Shown: positions 16,924 through 25,944 of the stretch, piece by piece
Layout: the number at the start of each line of letters is the position of its first letter
How positions within the stretch are numbered: position 1 is the first letter of the stretch
Source of the DNA: Aurantiacibacter odishensis
GTDB lineage: Bacteria > Pseudomonadota > Alphaproteobacteria > Sphingomonadales > Sphingomonadaceae
Direction of reading: 5' to 3'
Assembly (NCBI RefSeq): GCF_003605195.1
Contig: NZ_QYOS01000016.1
Location: forward strand, 1-54,888
Length of the DNA: 54,888 nt
Notes under the pieces: generated by a model
The model's input: only the letters and a program-made list of their open reading frames with translations
Databases searched by the model: none
What the model was told of the DNA's origin: nothing
Translations under genes and position numbers: made by a program

Positions 16924-18339
16924 GTGGCCGACGCCGCTTTCGACGACTATATCATCAAGGACATCTCGCTCGCCAACTATGGCCGTGCGGAGATCAACAT
17001 TGCCGAAACCGAAATGCCGGGGCTGATGGCCACGCGCGAGGAATATGGCGATGCGCAGCCGCTGAAGGGCGCCCGCATCACAGGCTCGCTGCACATGACC
17101 ATCCAGACCGCCGTGCTGATCGAGACGCTGGTCGCGCTGGGCGCGGAAGTACGCTGGGCCACCTGCAACATCTTCTCCACGCAGGATCACGCCGCTGCCG
17201 CGATTGCAGAGCAGGACATTCCCGTGTTCGCCGTGAAGGGCGAGAGCCTCGCCGATTACTGGGACTATGTCGGCAAGATCTTCGACTGGTCGACCGATGA
17301 CGATCCGGACCAGACGGCGAACCTCATCCTCGACGATGGCGGCGATGCCACCATGTTCGCGCTGTGGGGTGCACGCATCGAAGCGGGCGAGGAAATGCCC
17401 GAGCCGGCCAATGCCGAAGAAATCGAGATGCAGCGCGCGCTGAAGGAATTCGTGAAGCGCAAGCCGGGCTACCTCACCAAGTCGGTGCAGAACATTCGCG
17501 GCGTGTCCGAGGAAACCACCACCGGCGTTCACCGTCTCTATTCGCTGGCGAAGAAGGGCAAGCTGCCGTTCCCCGCGATCAACGTGAACGATTCCGTCAC
17601 CAAGTCGAAGTTCGACAACCTTTACGGTTGCCGCGAGTCGCTGGTCGACGCCATCCGCCGCGCCACCGATGTCATGCTTTCGGGCAAGGTCGCACTGGTT
17701 GCCGGCTTCGGCGACGTGGGCAAGGGCTCCGCACAGTCGCTTCGCAACGGCGGTGCGCGCGTTCTGGTGACCGAGATCGACCCCATCTGCGCCCTGCAGG
17801 CGGCGATGGACGGCTTCGAGGTCGTGACCATGGAAGAAGGCGTGAAGCGCGCCGACATCTTCGTTACCACCACCGGTAACGAGGACGTGATCACCGCCGA
17901 TCACATGAAGGCGATGAAGCCGATGAGCATTGTGTGCAACATCGGCCACTTCGATTCCGAGATCCAGATCGGCGCACTGTCGAACTACGAGTGGACCGAA
18001 CTGAAGCCGGGTACGGACCTCGTGAAATTCCCCGACGGCAAGGAAATCATCGTGCTGGCCAAGGGCCGCCTGGTGAACCTCGCCTGCGCCACCGGCCACC
18101 CCAGCTTCGTGATGAGTTGCTCCTTCACCAACCAGGTGCTGGCGCAGATGGAACTGTGGGAACGCCACGACAACTACGAGAATGACGTCTACGTCCTGCC
18201 CAAGAAGCTGGACGAGAAGGTCGCCGCACTGCACCTCGACAAGCTGGGCGTGAAGCTGACGAAGCTGAGCCAGGAACAGGCCGATTACATCGGCGTGCCG
18301 GTGGAAGGTCCGTTCAAGCCGGAACATTATCGCTACTGA
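16924..18339 (+). CDS. ahcY: Adenosylhomocysteinase
   Basis: Hydrolyses S-adenosylhomocysteine to adenosine and homocysteine, removing the inhibitor left by methyltransferases; NAD+-dependent, cytosolic. The protein is 471 residues, with the proteobacterial insert around residues 140-180. Visible are [16 protein letters not shown], the catalytic-domain segment [13 protein letters not shown], the NAD-binding [10 protein letters not shown] motif, and the C-terminal FKPEHYRY, whose Lys and Tyr contact NAD of the partner subunit. The start is GTG at 16924, 8 bases after AGGAG; GTG 16918 is too close. A strong terminator follows. divL lies downstream. Confidence 0.97.
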   Translation: MADAAFDDYIIKDISLANYGRAEINIAETEMPGLMATREEYGDAQPLKGARITGSLHMTIQTAVLIETLVALGAEVRWATCNIFSTQDHAAAAIAEQDIPVFAVKGESLADYWDYVGKIFDWSTDDDPDQTANLILDDGGDATMFALWGARIEAGEEMPEPANAEEIEMQRALKEFVKRKPGYLTKSVQNIRGVSEETTTGVHRLYSLAKKGKLPFPAINVNDSVTKSKFDNLYGCRESLVDAIRRATDVMLSGKVALVAGFGDVGKGSAQSLRNGGARVLVTEIDPICALQAAMDGFEVVTMEEGVKRADIFVTTTGNEDVITADHMKAMKPMSIVCNIGHFDSEIQIGALSNYEWTELKPGTDLVKFPDGKEIIVLAKGRLVNLACATGHPSFVMSCSFTNQVLAQMELWERHDNYENDVYVLPKKLDEKVAALHLDKLGVKLTKLSQEQADYIGVPVEGPFKPEHYRY

Positions 18340-18370
18340 TCGCAAACAAGCGACAAGCTGCAACTTTCAG

Positions 18371-18409
18371 AACGCCCCGGCCACCCACGCGCCGGGGCGT
18401 TTTGTTTTT
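18371..18409 (+). terminator. Rho-independent terminator of ahcY
   Basis: An 11-bp perfect stem AACGCCCCGGC / GCCGGGGCGTT around a 9-base loop, followed by TTGTTTTT. It lies 30 bases after the ahcY stop and 70 bases before divL, so divL needs its own promoter or read-through. Confidence 0.9.
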
Positions 18410-18480
18410 GGCATCAGACTGTCGGCATCCTTGCGCAGGCCATTGCAACTGCGCCCTTGCTCTCATAGCTGCATACCGGA

Positions 18481-20811
18481 ATGGAACTGCCCCCCTCCGC
18501 AATGGCCCTGCTGGGCCTTATGCTGGCCGCGTGGACCTTTGGCGCGGTGTGGCTGGTCGTGGGTTCGCTCCAGCGCGCACGGGCCGCCCGGCACGCCCGC
18601 AATTCCGTGCGGCGGCTTTCGCGCATGATCGACGATGCGCCCGCCATTCCGCTGCTGGTGCGCCCGGATGGCAAGATCGAGGGGCCGGACAGGCTGGCCA
18701 AGTGGCTTGGACTGGACGAATTGCCGGGCTTCCTCACCGAACTCGGCGGCGGGCTTGACGAGGAAGATTTGAAGGATCTTCGCGAAGCCGTGCGCCGCAC
18801 GCACAAGACCGCCGCGCCGTTCAGCATGGTGGTGACGCCCAAGGGTTCGACAAAGAGCCTCGCCGTGCGCGGACAACTGGCGGATCCCGTCATCGCCTCT
18901 GGCGGGGCGGCCATGGTGTGGTGGTTCGATTTCTCGGAAAGCCAGGGTGAACTTGCCCGCCTGCGCGAGGAAACAGCGCGGGCGCGCAACGATTTCGCCG
19001 CGCTGGTCGGGCTGATTGAAGCTGCGCCGATGCCCATGTGGTTCCGCGGTCCGGAAATGGACCTGCGCCTCGTCAATAGCGCCTATGTCTCTGCGGTCGG
19101 CGCGAAGAATGCGGCCGCTGTCGTTGAGGACCAGATCGAACTGGTAGAGACGGTGGACGGGCTTTCGGCAGCGCAGATCGCGCAGCAGGCCCACAGCCGA
19201 GACATGCCGGTGGAGCGGATCGTGCAGGCGACCGTCGGCAATCAGCGCCGCACGCTGCGCGTGTCGGACCTGCCGCTGGGCGAGGAGGGGGTGGCAGGCT
19301 ACGCCATCGATATCGAGGAGATGGAGGAGCAGACCCGCGCCTTCCGCGCCTTCCGCGCCGCGCAGCGTTCCATGCTGGACCAGCTCTCCGTCGGCGTCGC
19401 CCAGTTCGATCCCGACCGGCGGCTCGCTTTCTGCAATCAGCCATTTCAGCGCATTTTCGCGCTGCCGAATTCCACCCGCGTCGACCCGCCCGATTTCGAC
19501 CGTTTCCTCGATCTTGCCCGCGATGCCGGGCGTCTGCCCGAAACGCGCGACTTCCCTTCGTGGCGAGCCGAGCTGGCAGGCTGGTTCACGCAGGATGCCC
19601 CGGTGGAGGACGCCTGGACCCTGGCGGACAGTACGTATTTGCGCATCGTTGCGCAGCCGTTGCCCGATGGCGGGCTGGTGCTGGTGGCCGAGGACAGGTC
19701 CGAGCAACTCGCGCTCTCCGCAACGCGCGACACGCTCTTGCGCACTCGTACCGCGACGTTCGATTCGCTTTTCGAATCGCTCGCGGTCTTTGCGCCCGAT
19801 GGCCGGATGCAGCTGTGGAACCGCCGCTTCCCTACGATCTGGGGCCTGCCGGAAGAATTCGTCGACGAGCACCCGCATGTCGACAAGCTGCTGGACCGGA
19901 TTTCCAACCGGCTTGCGCGGCCCGGCCAGCGCAAGGCCATCGGCGAAGTCGTGCGTGCAGCGACGCTGGACAGGAAGCAGCGCGGCGGGCGCGTGGTGCT
20001 CTCCGACGGGCGCACTCTCGAATTTGCCGGGGTGCCGCTTCCCGATGGCAATGGCTTGCTGACGGTGTTGGACGTGACCGATTCCACCAAGGCGGAGGAG
20101 GCCTTGCGCGAACGCAATCAGGCGCTGGAAGAAGCGGACGCGGTGAAGACTCGCTTCCTTGCCAACATGAGCTACGAATTCCGCACGCCGCTCACCTCCA
20201 TCGGCGGGTTCGCCGAGCTGTTGCAGAACGGCGTGGCAGGCGAACTGTCCGATCAGGGCAAGGAATATGTCGGCGCAATCATCGCCTCGGTCGAACGCCT
20301 GTCGCAACAGATCGAATCCGTGCTAGACCTGACCCAGAGCGAGGCGGGGCTGCTTCCCATCGCGACCGAGGACGTGGAACTGCTGAGTTTCGCAACGCAA
20401 GTCGTGCGGGCGCGCGAGGAAGCGATCGAGGCGAAGAACATCACGCTGGACCTGCGCGGCGACAAGAGCGCCGGGACGGTGCAGGCGGACCGCCGCCAGC
20501 TTTCCCGCGCGGTCGGCAACCTTCTCGACAATGCCATCTCGGCAACGCCGGAAGGCGGGCGCATCCTGGTGGCGCTGGGGCGGCGCAAGTCGGGCGCGCG
20601 CATCGTCATTTCCGACAATGGCGAGGGAATGCGGCCCAGCGAACTCGCCCGCGCGCTGGACGGCTATCGCCTGACCGGCAGTGACGGCAAGGAAGGCAAG
20701 CGCGGCCTCGGCCTGCCGCTCGCCCGGCAGTTGATCGAGGCACACGGCGGCAGACTGGAAATCCAGTCGGAAAAGGGCGCGGGGACGACGGCGACGGTGA
20801 AATTGCCGTGA
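18481..20811 (+). CDS. divL: DivL-like atypical sensor kinase (Tyr at the phospho-acceptor site)
   Basis: A 776-residue PAS-containing kinase-like protein. One membrane helix spans residues 7-27; two or three PAS-like regions follow (about 170-270, 300-410, 425-535), then a HisKA dimerisation helix and a HATPase domain. In the HisKA box the canonical His is Tyr565 (MSYEFRTPL). Caulobacter DivL has the same change and acts in cell-cycle control by signalling to CckA and binding phosphorylated DivK. The HATPase motifs are intact: NLLDNAISATP, ISDNGEGM and GKRGLGLPLA. Length and domain order match DivL, and ahcY adjacency is also seen in Caulobacter. Its stop overlaps the start of tsaE (GTGA). 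High confidence in the family, moderate for the exact role. Confidence 0.88.
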   Translation: MELPPSAMALLGLMLAAWTFGAVWLVVGSLQRARAARHARNSVRRLSRMIDDAPAIPLLVRPDGKIEGPDRLAKWLGLDELPGFLTELGGGLDEEDLKDLREAVRRTHKTAAPFSMVVTPKGSTKSLAVRGQLADPVIASGGAAMVWWFDFSESQGELARLREETARARNDFAALVGLIEAAPMPMWFRGPEMDLRLVNSAYVSAVGAKNAAAVVEDQIELVETVDGLSAAQIAQQAHSRDMPVERIVQATVGNQRRTLRVSDLPLGEEGVAGYAIDIEEMEEQTRAFRAFRAAQRSMLDQLSVGVAQFDPDRRLAFCNQPFQRIFALPNSTRVDPPDFDRFLDLARDAGRLPETRDFPSWRAELAGWFTQDAPVEDAWTLADSTYLRIVAQPLPDGGLVLVAEDRSEQLALSATRDTLLRTRTATFDSLFESLAVFAPDGRMQLWNRRFPTIWGLPEEFVDEHPHVDKLLDRISNRLARPGQRKAIGEVVRAATLDRKQRGGRVVLSDGRTLEFAGVPLPDGNGLLTVLDVTDSTKAEEALRERNQALEEADAVKTRFLANMSYEFRTPLTSIGGFAELLQNGVAGELSDQGKEYVGAIIASVERLSQQIESVLDLTQSEAGLLPIATEDVELLSFATQVVRAREEAIEAKNITLDLRGDKSAGTVQADRRQLSRAVGNLLDNAISATPEGGRILVALGRRKSGARIVISDNGEGMRPSELARALDGYRLTGSDGKEGKRGLGLPLARQLIEAHGGRLEIQSEKGAGTTATVKLP

Positions 20812-21245
20812 ACGTCAACTTACCCGATCTCGCCTCCATGGAAGCGTTCGGAAAACGGATTGCGGCGAACCTGCGAGCGGGCGATGTCGTGGCGCTTACG
20901 GGCGGGCTTGGCACCGGCAAGACTACCCTCTCCCGCGCGATCCTCGCGGCCCTCGGCCACGAGGGCGACGTGCCTTCGCCTACCTTCACCATCATCGAGA
21001 CTTACGAGCATCTCGACCCGCCGGTAGTCCACGCGGATTTCTACCGGCTCGAAGACCCTGCGGAAGTGGAGCAACTCGGCCTCGACGATTATCGCGAAGG
21101 CGCGGTGCTGCTGGCGGAATGGCCCGACCATGCCGGCGGCTTCGCGAATGAGGCGGGTTGCCTGCAAATCGCGCTGGAAATGGCGGATGAAGGGCGCTTG
21201 GCCGTTGTGGAACCGGGCGCAGGTTGGCAAGAACGCTGGCCATGA
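20808..21245 (+). CDS. tsaE: tRNA threonylcarbamoyladenosine biosynthesis ATPase TsaE
   Basis: ATPase that works with TsaB and TsaD to make the t6A modification at position 37 of ANN-decoding tRNAs. The 145-residue protein has Walker A GGLGTGKTT (residues 32-40), the SPTFTIIETY switch segment around 58-67, HADFYRL, and a Walker-B-like LLAEWPDH. Its GTG start overlaps the divL stop and its own stop overlaps the next start (ATGA), so it is translationally coupled on both sides. tsaB and tsaD are not in the window. Confidence 0.95.
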   Translation: MNVNLPDLASMEAFGKRIAANLRAGDVVALTGGLGTGKTTLSRAILAALGHEGDVPSPTFTIIETYEHLDPPVVHADFYRLEDPAEVEQLGLDDYREGAVLLAEWPDHAGGFANEAGCLQIALEMADEGRLAVVEPGAGWQERWP

Positions 21246-22234
21246 CAACACCTCTTCCCGCAGGGCTGGACGAATTCCTGGAAAGTGCCGGTTGGCGCGG
21301 TGCCGAGATCGAGCCGCTGCCCGGCGATGCCAGCTTCCGCCGCTATTTCCGCGTGCGCAAGGCCGACAATCACGCCATGCTGATGGACGCCCCGCCGCCG
21401 CATGAAGACCCGAAGCCCTTTCTCGATGTGGGCAAGTGGCTGATCGGGCAGGGGTTGCGTGCGCCGAAAATCTTTGCCGAAGCGCCGGAACGTGGCCTCG
21501 TGCTGATCGAGGATTTCGGGCACGACCGGATGCGCGACTGGCTGGATACGAACCCGGCCGAGGAACGCCGCGCCTACCGCGATGCGATCGACGCGCTGGT
21601 AGACCTGCACAATTGCCCGCCGGGACCGTTCGAAATTTACACGCTGGAAACATACCTGCGCGAGGCGTCGCTGTTTCCGGACTGGTTCTGCGTCGCCGCC
21701 GGCCTTGAGGTCGACCCGATGGGCTTCGCTACCGCCTGGCGCGAGGCGCTGGGGCCATTGCTGATCCGCCAACAGCCGGGCGTTACCGTGCTGCGCGATT
21801 ACCATGCCGAGAACATCATGCTGCTGGGCGGCAAGGGCGAATATACAGGCGAGCAGGGCCTGATCGATTTTCAGGACGCGCTGGTCGGCCACCGCGCCTA
21901 CGATCTCGTCTCGCTGCTGCAGGATGCGCGGCGCGATGTCTCGGTCGATCTCGAAGCGGAAATGCTGGATCACTACCGCAGCCGAATGGACGTGGACGAG
22001 ACTTTCGATGCCGATTACGCGGTGCTGGGCGCGCAGCGCAACGCCAAGATCGTGGGCATCTTTACCCGCCTGTGGAAGCGCGACGGCAAGGACCGCTATC
22101 TGCCGATGATCCCGCGCGTTTGGGAAGCGATGGAGCGCGATCTGGCGCATCCGGCGCTGGAACCTGTAGCCCGCTGGTTCGCTGCCAACATACCGGACGA
22201 GGTGCGCGCAAGTCAGGGGAGCATATTCGGGTGA
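21242..22234 (+). CDS. amgK: N-acetylmuramate/N-acetylglucosamine kinase AmgK
   Basis: Anomeric sugar kinase of the aminoglycoside-phosphotransferase fold. In the Pseudomonas-type recycling route AmgK phosphorylates MurNAc and GlcNAc recovered from peptidoglycan at C1, and MurU then makes UDP-MurNAc, bypassing MurA. The 330-residue protein has the N-terminal PGDASFRRYFRV nucleotide loop, the catalytic-loop LRDYHAENIML near residues 184-194, and IDFQDALVGHRAYDL with the metal-binding Asp. It starts at the ATG overlapping the tsaE stop and overlaps murU at its end (GTGA). Its immediate murU partner makes the assignment strong. Confidence 0.9.
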   Translation: MTTPLPAGLDEFLESAGWRGAEIEPLPGDASFRRYFRVRKADNHAMLMDAPPPHEDPKPFLDVGKWLIGQGLRAPKIFAEAPERGLVLIEDFGHDRMRDWLDTNPAEERRAYRDAIDALVDLHNCPPGPFEIYTLETYLREASLFPDWFCVAAGLEVDPMGFATAWREALGPLLIRQQPGVTVLRDYHAENIMLLGGKGEYTGEQGLIDFQDALVGHRAYDLVSLLQDARRDVSVDLEAEMLDHYRSRMDVDETFDADYAVLGAQRNAKIVGIFTRLWKRDGKDRYLPMIPRVWEAMERDLAHPALEPVARWFAANIPDEVRASQGSIFG

Positions 22235-22947
22235 GCAAACTGGCCAGCGATACCGCCATGGTTCTCGCGGCAGGCCTGGGCAAGCGGATGCGTCCGCTGA
22301 CGGCCACTCAGCCAAAGCCGATGGTGCGCGTGGCGGGCAAGCCGCTGGTGGACCACGCTCTCGACAAGCTGGCCGATGCGGGCGTGGCCCGCGCCGTCGT
22401 CAATGTACACTATCTCGCGGATTCCATAGAGGCTCACCTGAAGGATCGCGCAGCGCCCGAAGTGATCATCTCCGACGAGCGCGAAGAGCTGCTGGAAACG
22501 GGCGGCGGCATCGTGAAAGCGGCAGGCCACCTTCCCGACCCGTTCTTCTGCCTCAACTCCGACAACATCTGGCTCGACGGCCCGGTGAATGCTTTTGCCG
22601 ACCTGTCCGCTTTCTGGGATGCGGACAGGATGGACGCGCTGTTGCTGCTGGTGACGCACAAGGCGGCGCACAATTTCAGCGGCAAGGGCGACTTCCACAT
22701 GGATGCGGAAGGCCGCCTGCGCCGTCGCCAATCCGGCCGCATCGCGCCCTACATCTTCACCGGCATTCAGCTGATTTCCAAGCGCCTGATGCGCGACGCG
22801 CCGGAAGGTCCGTTCTCCACGAACACGCTGTGGAGCCGCGCCATCGAGGAAGGCCGCCTGTATGGCACCGCCTTTACCGGGCAATGGTTCGAAGTGGGCA
22901 CGCCGCAAGCGATCAAACCGACCGAAGAAGCTCTTTCGGAAGTCTGA
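22231..22947 (+). CDS. murU: N-acetylmuramate alpha-1-phosphate uridylyltransferase MurU
   Basis: Nucleotidyltransferase that joins UTP and MurNAc-1-phosphate to give UDP-MurNAc in cell-wall recycling. The 238-residue protein has the NTP-binding signature VLAAGLGKRMRPLT (residues 11-24) and KPMVRVAGKPLVDHAL, the LETGGGIVKAA segment, and the LNSDNIWLD metal site. Sugar-1-phosphate nucleotidyltransferases of other specificity look similar, but the overlapping amgK upstream supports MurU. GTG start within the amgK stop. addB follows after 18 bases. Confidence 0.9.
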   Translation: MSKLASDTAMVLAAGLGKRMRPLTATQPKPMVRVAGKPLVDHALDKLADAGVARAVVNVHYLADSIEAHLKDRAAPEVIISDEREELLETGGGIVKAAGHLPDPFFCLNSDNIWLDGPVNAFADLSAFWDADRMDALLLLVTHKAAHNFSGKGDFHMDAEGRLRRRQSGRIAPYIFTGIQLISKRLMRDAPEGPFSTNTLWSRAIEEGRLYGTAFTGQWFEVGTPQAIKPTEEALSEV

Positions 22948-22965
22948 AACCGCGTCTAGGCTGCA

Positions 22966-25944
22966 ATGATGGCGGGGCGGCAAGACCTTCAAACACCACA
23001 GGTTTATTCGATCGCAGCGCATCGCGGTTTTGCCGATGCGCTGGTGGCGGGACTCGTGCCGCGATACGCCGACGATGTCTTCGGTCTTGCCCGATTGACG
23101 CTGCTGCTGCCCAGCGCCCGCGCCGCGCGCACGATGAGCGAGGCTTTCGTGCGCCACGCAGGCGAGACGGGCCGCAAGGGCCTGCTGATGCCGCGCATGG
23201 TGCTGGTGGGCGATCTGGACCTCGACGAATCGCTCGGCCCGCTGTTCGATTCGCTCGGCGCGGGTGCGGCGATACCGCCAGCCGCCGATCCCACCCGCCG
23301 CTGGCTTCGCCTCGCTGCCATCATTCGTGATGTGCGCGGCGATCAGGCTCCGAAAGGCGCCGCGCTGCTCAGGTTGGCGCGCGAGACCGGGCAGGTGATG
23401 GACCGCCTGCTGGTGGAGGAAATCGCGCCCGACGATCTGTTGTCGGAGCGGGTGCTGGACCTGGTCGGCGACCTGTCCGATCACTGGCGCGACAACCTTC
23501 ACCTGTTCGCCACGGTCCAGCGCCTGTGGCTCGCCGAACTGGAAGAGCGGGGAGAGCGCGATGCTGCGGCCCGGCGCAACATGCTGTTCCGCGAGGCGGC
23601 GCGCCGGATGCGCGAGAACCCGCCAGACACGCCCTTCGTCGCCGCCGGTGTCACCAGCGCCGCTCCTGCCCTGGCGCGGCTGCTTCGCACGGTGTCCGAA
23701 TTGCCGCAGGGCGCTGTCGTGCTGCCAGATCTCGACCTGTCGATGGGTGATGAGGTGTGGGACGAGCTTGGCAGCGCGGGCGATACCTCCGGTGAAACGC
23801 CGTTCACCAGCGGCGACGCGCTGACGCATCCGCAATATCACCTGAAGCTGCTGCTCAATCGCATGGGCGTGGCGCGAGGCGAAGTGCAGCAATGGCACCG
23901 CGCCGGCCTTGCCAAGGGTCCTCCCGAACGCACGCACGCCATTTCCAGCCTGTTCCTGCCGCCGGAAGCCAGCAAGGCTTGGGTTAAGCTGCCTGCTGCC
24001 AAGCGCCGAATGGCGGGCGTGAGGCTGGTCGAGATTGGCAATCCTGAAGAAGAAGCGCAGACGGTTTCTCTATTGGTTCGCGAGGCGCTGGACGAGCCGG
24101 AAAAGCGCGTGGCCGTCGTCACGCCAGACAGGGGTCTTGCCGGGCGCGTGGCGCAACACTTGCGCCGCTGGAACATCGAGGCGGACGATTCCGCTGGCCG
24201 TCCCCTGGGCGAGACCGCTGCGGGGCGCGTCCTGCTGTTGCTGGCCGAAGTGGTAGCGGAACCTGCCGCGCCGGTGCCGCTGATTGCGCTGCTGGAACAT
24301 CCACTGGTCGCGGCGGGGGAGGGCAGGGCGGCCTGGCTGCGCGCGACACGCCGGTTCGAACTGAAGCTGCGCGGACCGCGCAAGTCTCCGGGTCTCGCGC
24401 CGCTGAGGCCGCTGGCGACAAAGGCTGGCGTCGAACAGTGGTGGCAGGAGGTCGAGAGCATTCTGTCCCCACTGCTGGAGGCAGGGGAGTCCGCTGAACT
24501 GGCGACGTGGCTCGACTTGCTGGCGGCCGCCGGGGAGGCTCTGTGCGGCGAGGGTCTGTGGGCGAGGGAGGATGGCCGTGCGCTCTCCGCCTTCGTCGAG
24601 GACCTGCGCCTTCATGCGCGCGACATCGATACGCCGCTGGAAGCCGAAGACCTGCCGTTGGTGCTGCGCGACGCGATGGACCGCGTTGCGGTGCGTCCAC
24701 CCTACGGCGGCCATCCGCGCGTGGCGATCTACGGCTTGCTGGAAGCGCGCATGACCCGCGCCGACCTGGTGATCTGCGCTGGCCTCAACGAAGGCACCTG
24801 GCCGCCGCGTCCGGCCACCGATCCGCTGCTTGCACCCGGAGTCCTGCGCGCTCTGGGCGTTCCGGGGGCTGACTTCCGCATTGGCCTTTCCGCGCATGAT
24901 CTTGCCGGAGCGCTCGGCGCCCCCGAAGTCGTGCTGACGCGTGCCCGCCGCGATCTTGCCGGACCTGCCATCGCCTCCCGCTTCCTGCTCCGTGTGCGGG
25001 CGTTGCTGGGTGAGGACCTGGTGGCAAAGCACGAAGACTGCGAGGTGGTGACGCTGGCACGTGCGCTTGATGATCCGCCACCTGTTCCCCACGCGCCGCG
25101 ACCGCAGCCGTGTCCTCCGCCAGAAATGCGGCGGCAGGACATCAGCGTGACCGCGCTCGATCGACTGCGCAGCGATCCGTTCCAATACTACGCGAGCAAG
25201 CTCCTGCGGCTTGGCGAACTGGACGGGGTTGATGCCGAGCCGACACCCGCCTGGCAGGGCGAACTGGCGCACGCGATCCTGGAAGACTGGCACAAGGGCA
25301 AGGGTGAGCTTGCCGACCTTGCAGACAGGCACCTGCGTGAGATGTCCGCTCACCCGTTGATGCGTGCGCTGTGGCGACCGCGTCTCATGGCGGCGCTGGA
25401 ATGGGTTGCGAAGACGATCGAGGAAGACCCGGAGCGCAAGCCCGTCGCTATCGAACAATGGGGCGAGATGACCGAGCGCGGTATCCGCATTTTCGGCAAG
25501 GCGGACCGGATCGACAGGCTGGCCGACGGAACGTTGGCCGTCGTCGATTACAAGACCGGCAGCCCGCCCACCGGCGCGCAGGTTGAGGAAGGCTTTGCAC
25601 TGCAACTCGGAACCATCGGGCTCATCGCGCAGGCGGGCGGGTTCGAGAGCATCAGCGGAGATCCTGTCAAATTCGAATACTGGTCGCTCGGCAAGGCCAA
25701 GGCGAAGGATCATCCCACGGGGTTCGGGTACGTCTCCACGCCATTGCTGGAAGGGAAAAAGCGCACCGGCATCCCGCCTGCCGAATTCCTGCCCAAGGCG
25801 CGCGAATTTCTCGACGACGCGCTGGACCGCTGGCTGCTGGGCGACGAGCCTTTCACCGCGCGGCTCAACCCCGATGCGCCGGGATACGACACCTACGATC
25901 AGCTGATGCGGCTTGCCGAATGGCAGGGGCGGGACGAGGCATGA
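22966..25944 (+). CDS. addB: Double-strand break repair protein AddB
   Basis: Subunit of the AddAB helicase-nuclease, the alphaproteobacterial counterpart of RecBCD, which resects double-strand ends and loads RecA. The 992-residue protein has an inactivated-helicase-like N-terminal half and a C-terminal RecB-type nuclease domain with the catalytic LAVVDYKTGSPP segment near residues 860-871. The cysteines that bind an iron-sulfur cluster in Bacillus AddB are not apparent, as usual in alphaproteobacteria. Two ATG codons (22966, 22969) could start it. Its stop overlaps the addA start (ATGA), matching a fixed stoichiometry. Confidence 0.93.
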   Translation: MMAGRQDLQTPQVYSIAAHRGFADALVAGLVPRYADDVFGLARLTLLLPSARAARTMSEAFVRHAGETGRKGLLMPRMVLVGDLDLDESLGPLFDSLGAGAAIPPAADPTRRWLRLAAIIRDVRGDQAPKGAALLRLARETGQVMDRLLVEEIAPDDLLSERVLDLVGDLSDHWRDNLHLFATVQRLWLAELEERGERDAAARRNMLFREAARRMRENPPDTPFVAAGVTSAAPALARLLRTVSELPQGAVVLPDLDLSMGDEVWDELGSAGDTSGETPFTSGDALTHPQYHLKLLLNRMGVARGEVQQWHRAGLAKGPPERTHAISSLFLPPEASKAWVKLPAAKRRMAGVRLVEIGNPEEEAQTVSLLVREALDEPEKRVAVVTPDRGLAGRVAQHLRRWNIEADDSAGRPLGETAAGRVLLLLAEVVAEPAAPVPLIALLEHPLVAAGEGRAAWLRATRRFELKLRGPRKSPGLAPLRPLATKAGVEQWWQEVESILSPLLEAGESAELATWLDLLAAAGEALCGEGLWAREDGRALSAFVEDLRLHARDIDTPLEAEDLPLVLRDAMDRVAVRPPYGGHPRVAIYGLLEARMTRADLVICAGLNEGTWPPRPATDPLLAPGVLRALGVPGADFRIGLSAHDLAGALGAPEVVLTRARRDLAGPAIASRFLLRVRALLGEDLVAKHEDCEVVTLARALDDPPPVPHAPRPQPCPPPEMRRQDISVTALDRLRSDPFQYYASKLLRLGELDGVDAEPTPAWQGELAHAILEDWHKGKGELADLADRHLREMSAHPLMRALWRPRLMAALEWVAKTIEEDPERKPVAIEQWGEMTERGIRIFGKADRIDRLADGTLAVVDYKTGSPPTGAQVEEGFALQLGTIGLIAQAGGFESISGDPVKFEYWSLGKAKAKDHPTGFGYVSTPLLEGKKRTGIPPAEFLPKAREFLDDALDRWLLGDEPFTARLNPDAPGYDTYDQLMRLAEWQGRDEA

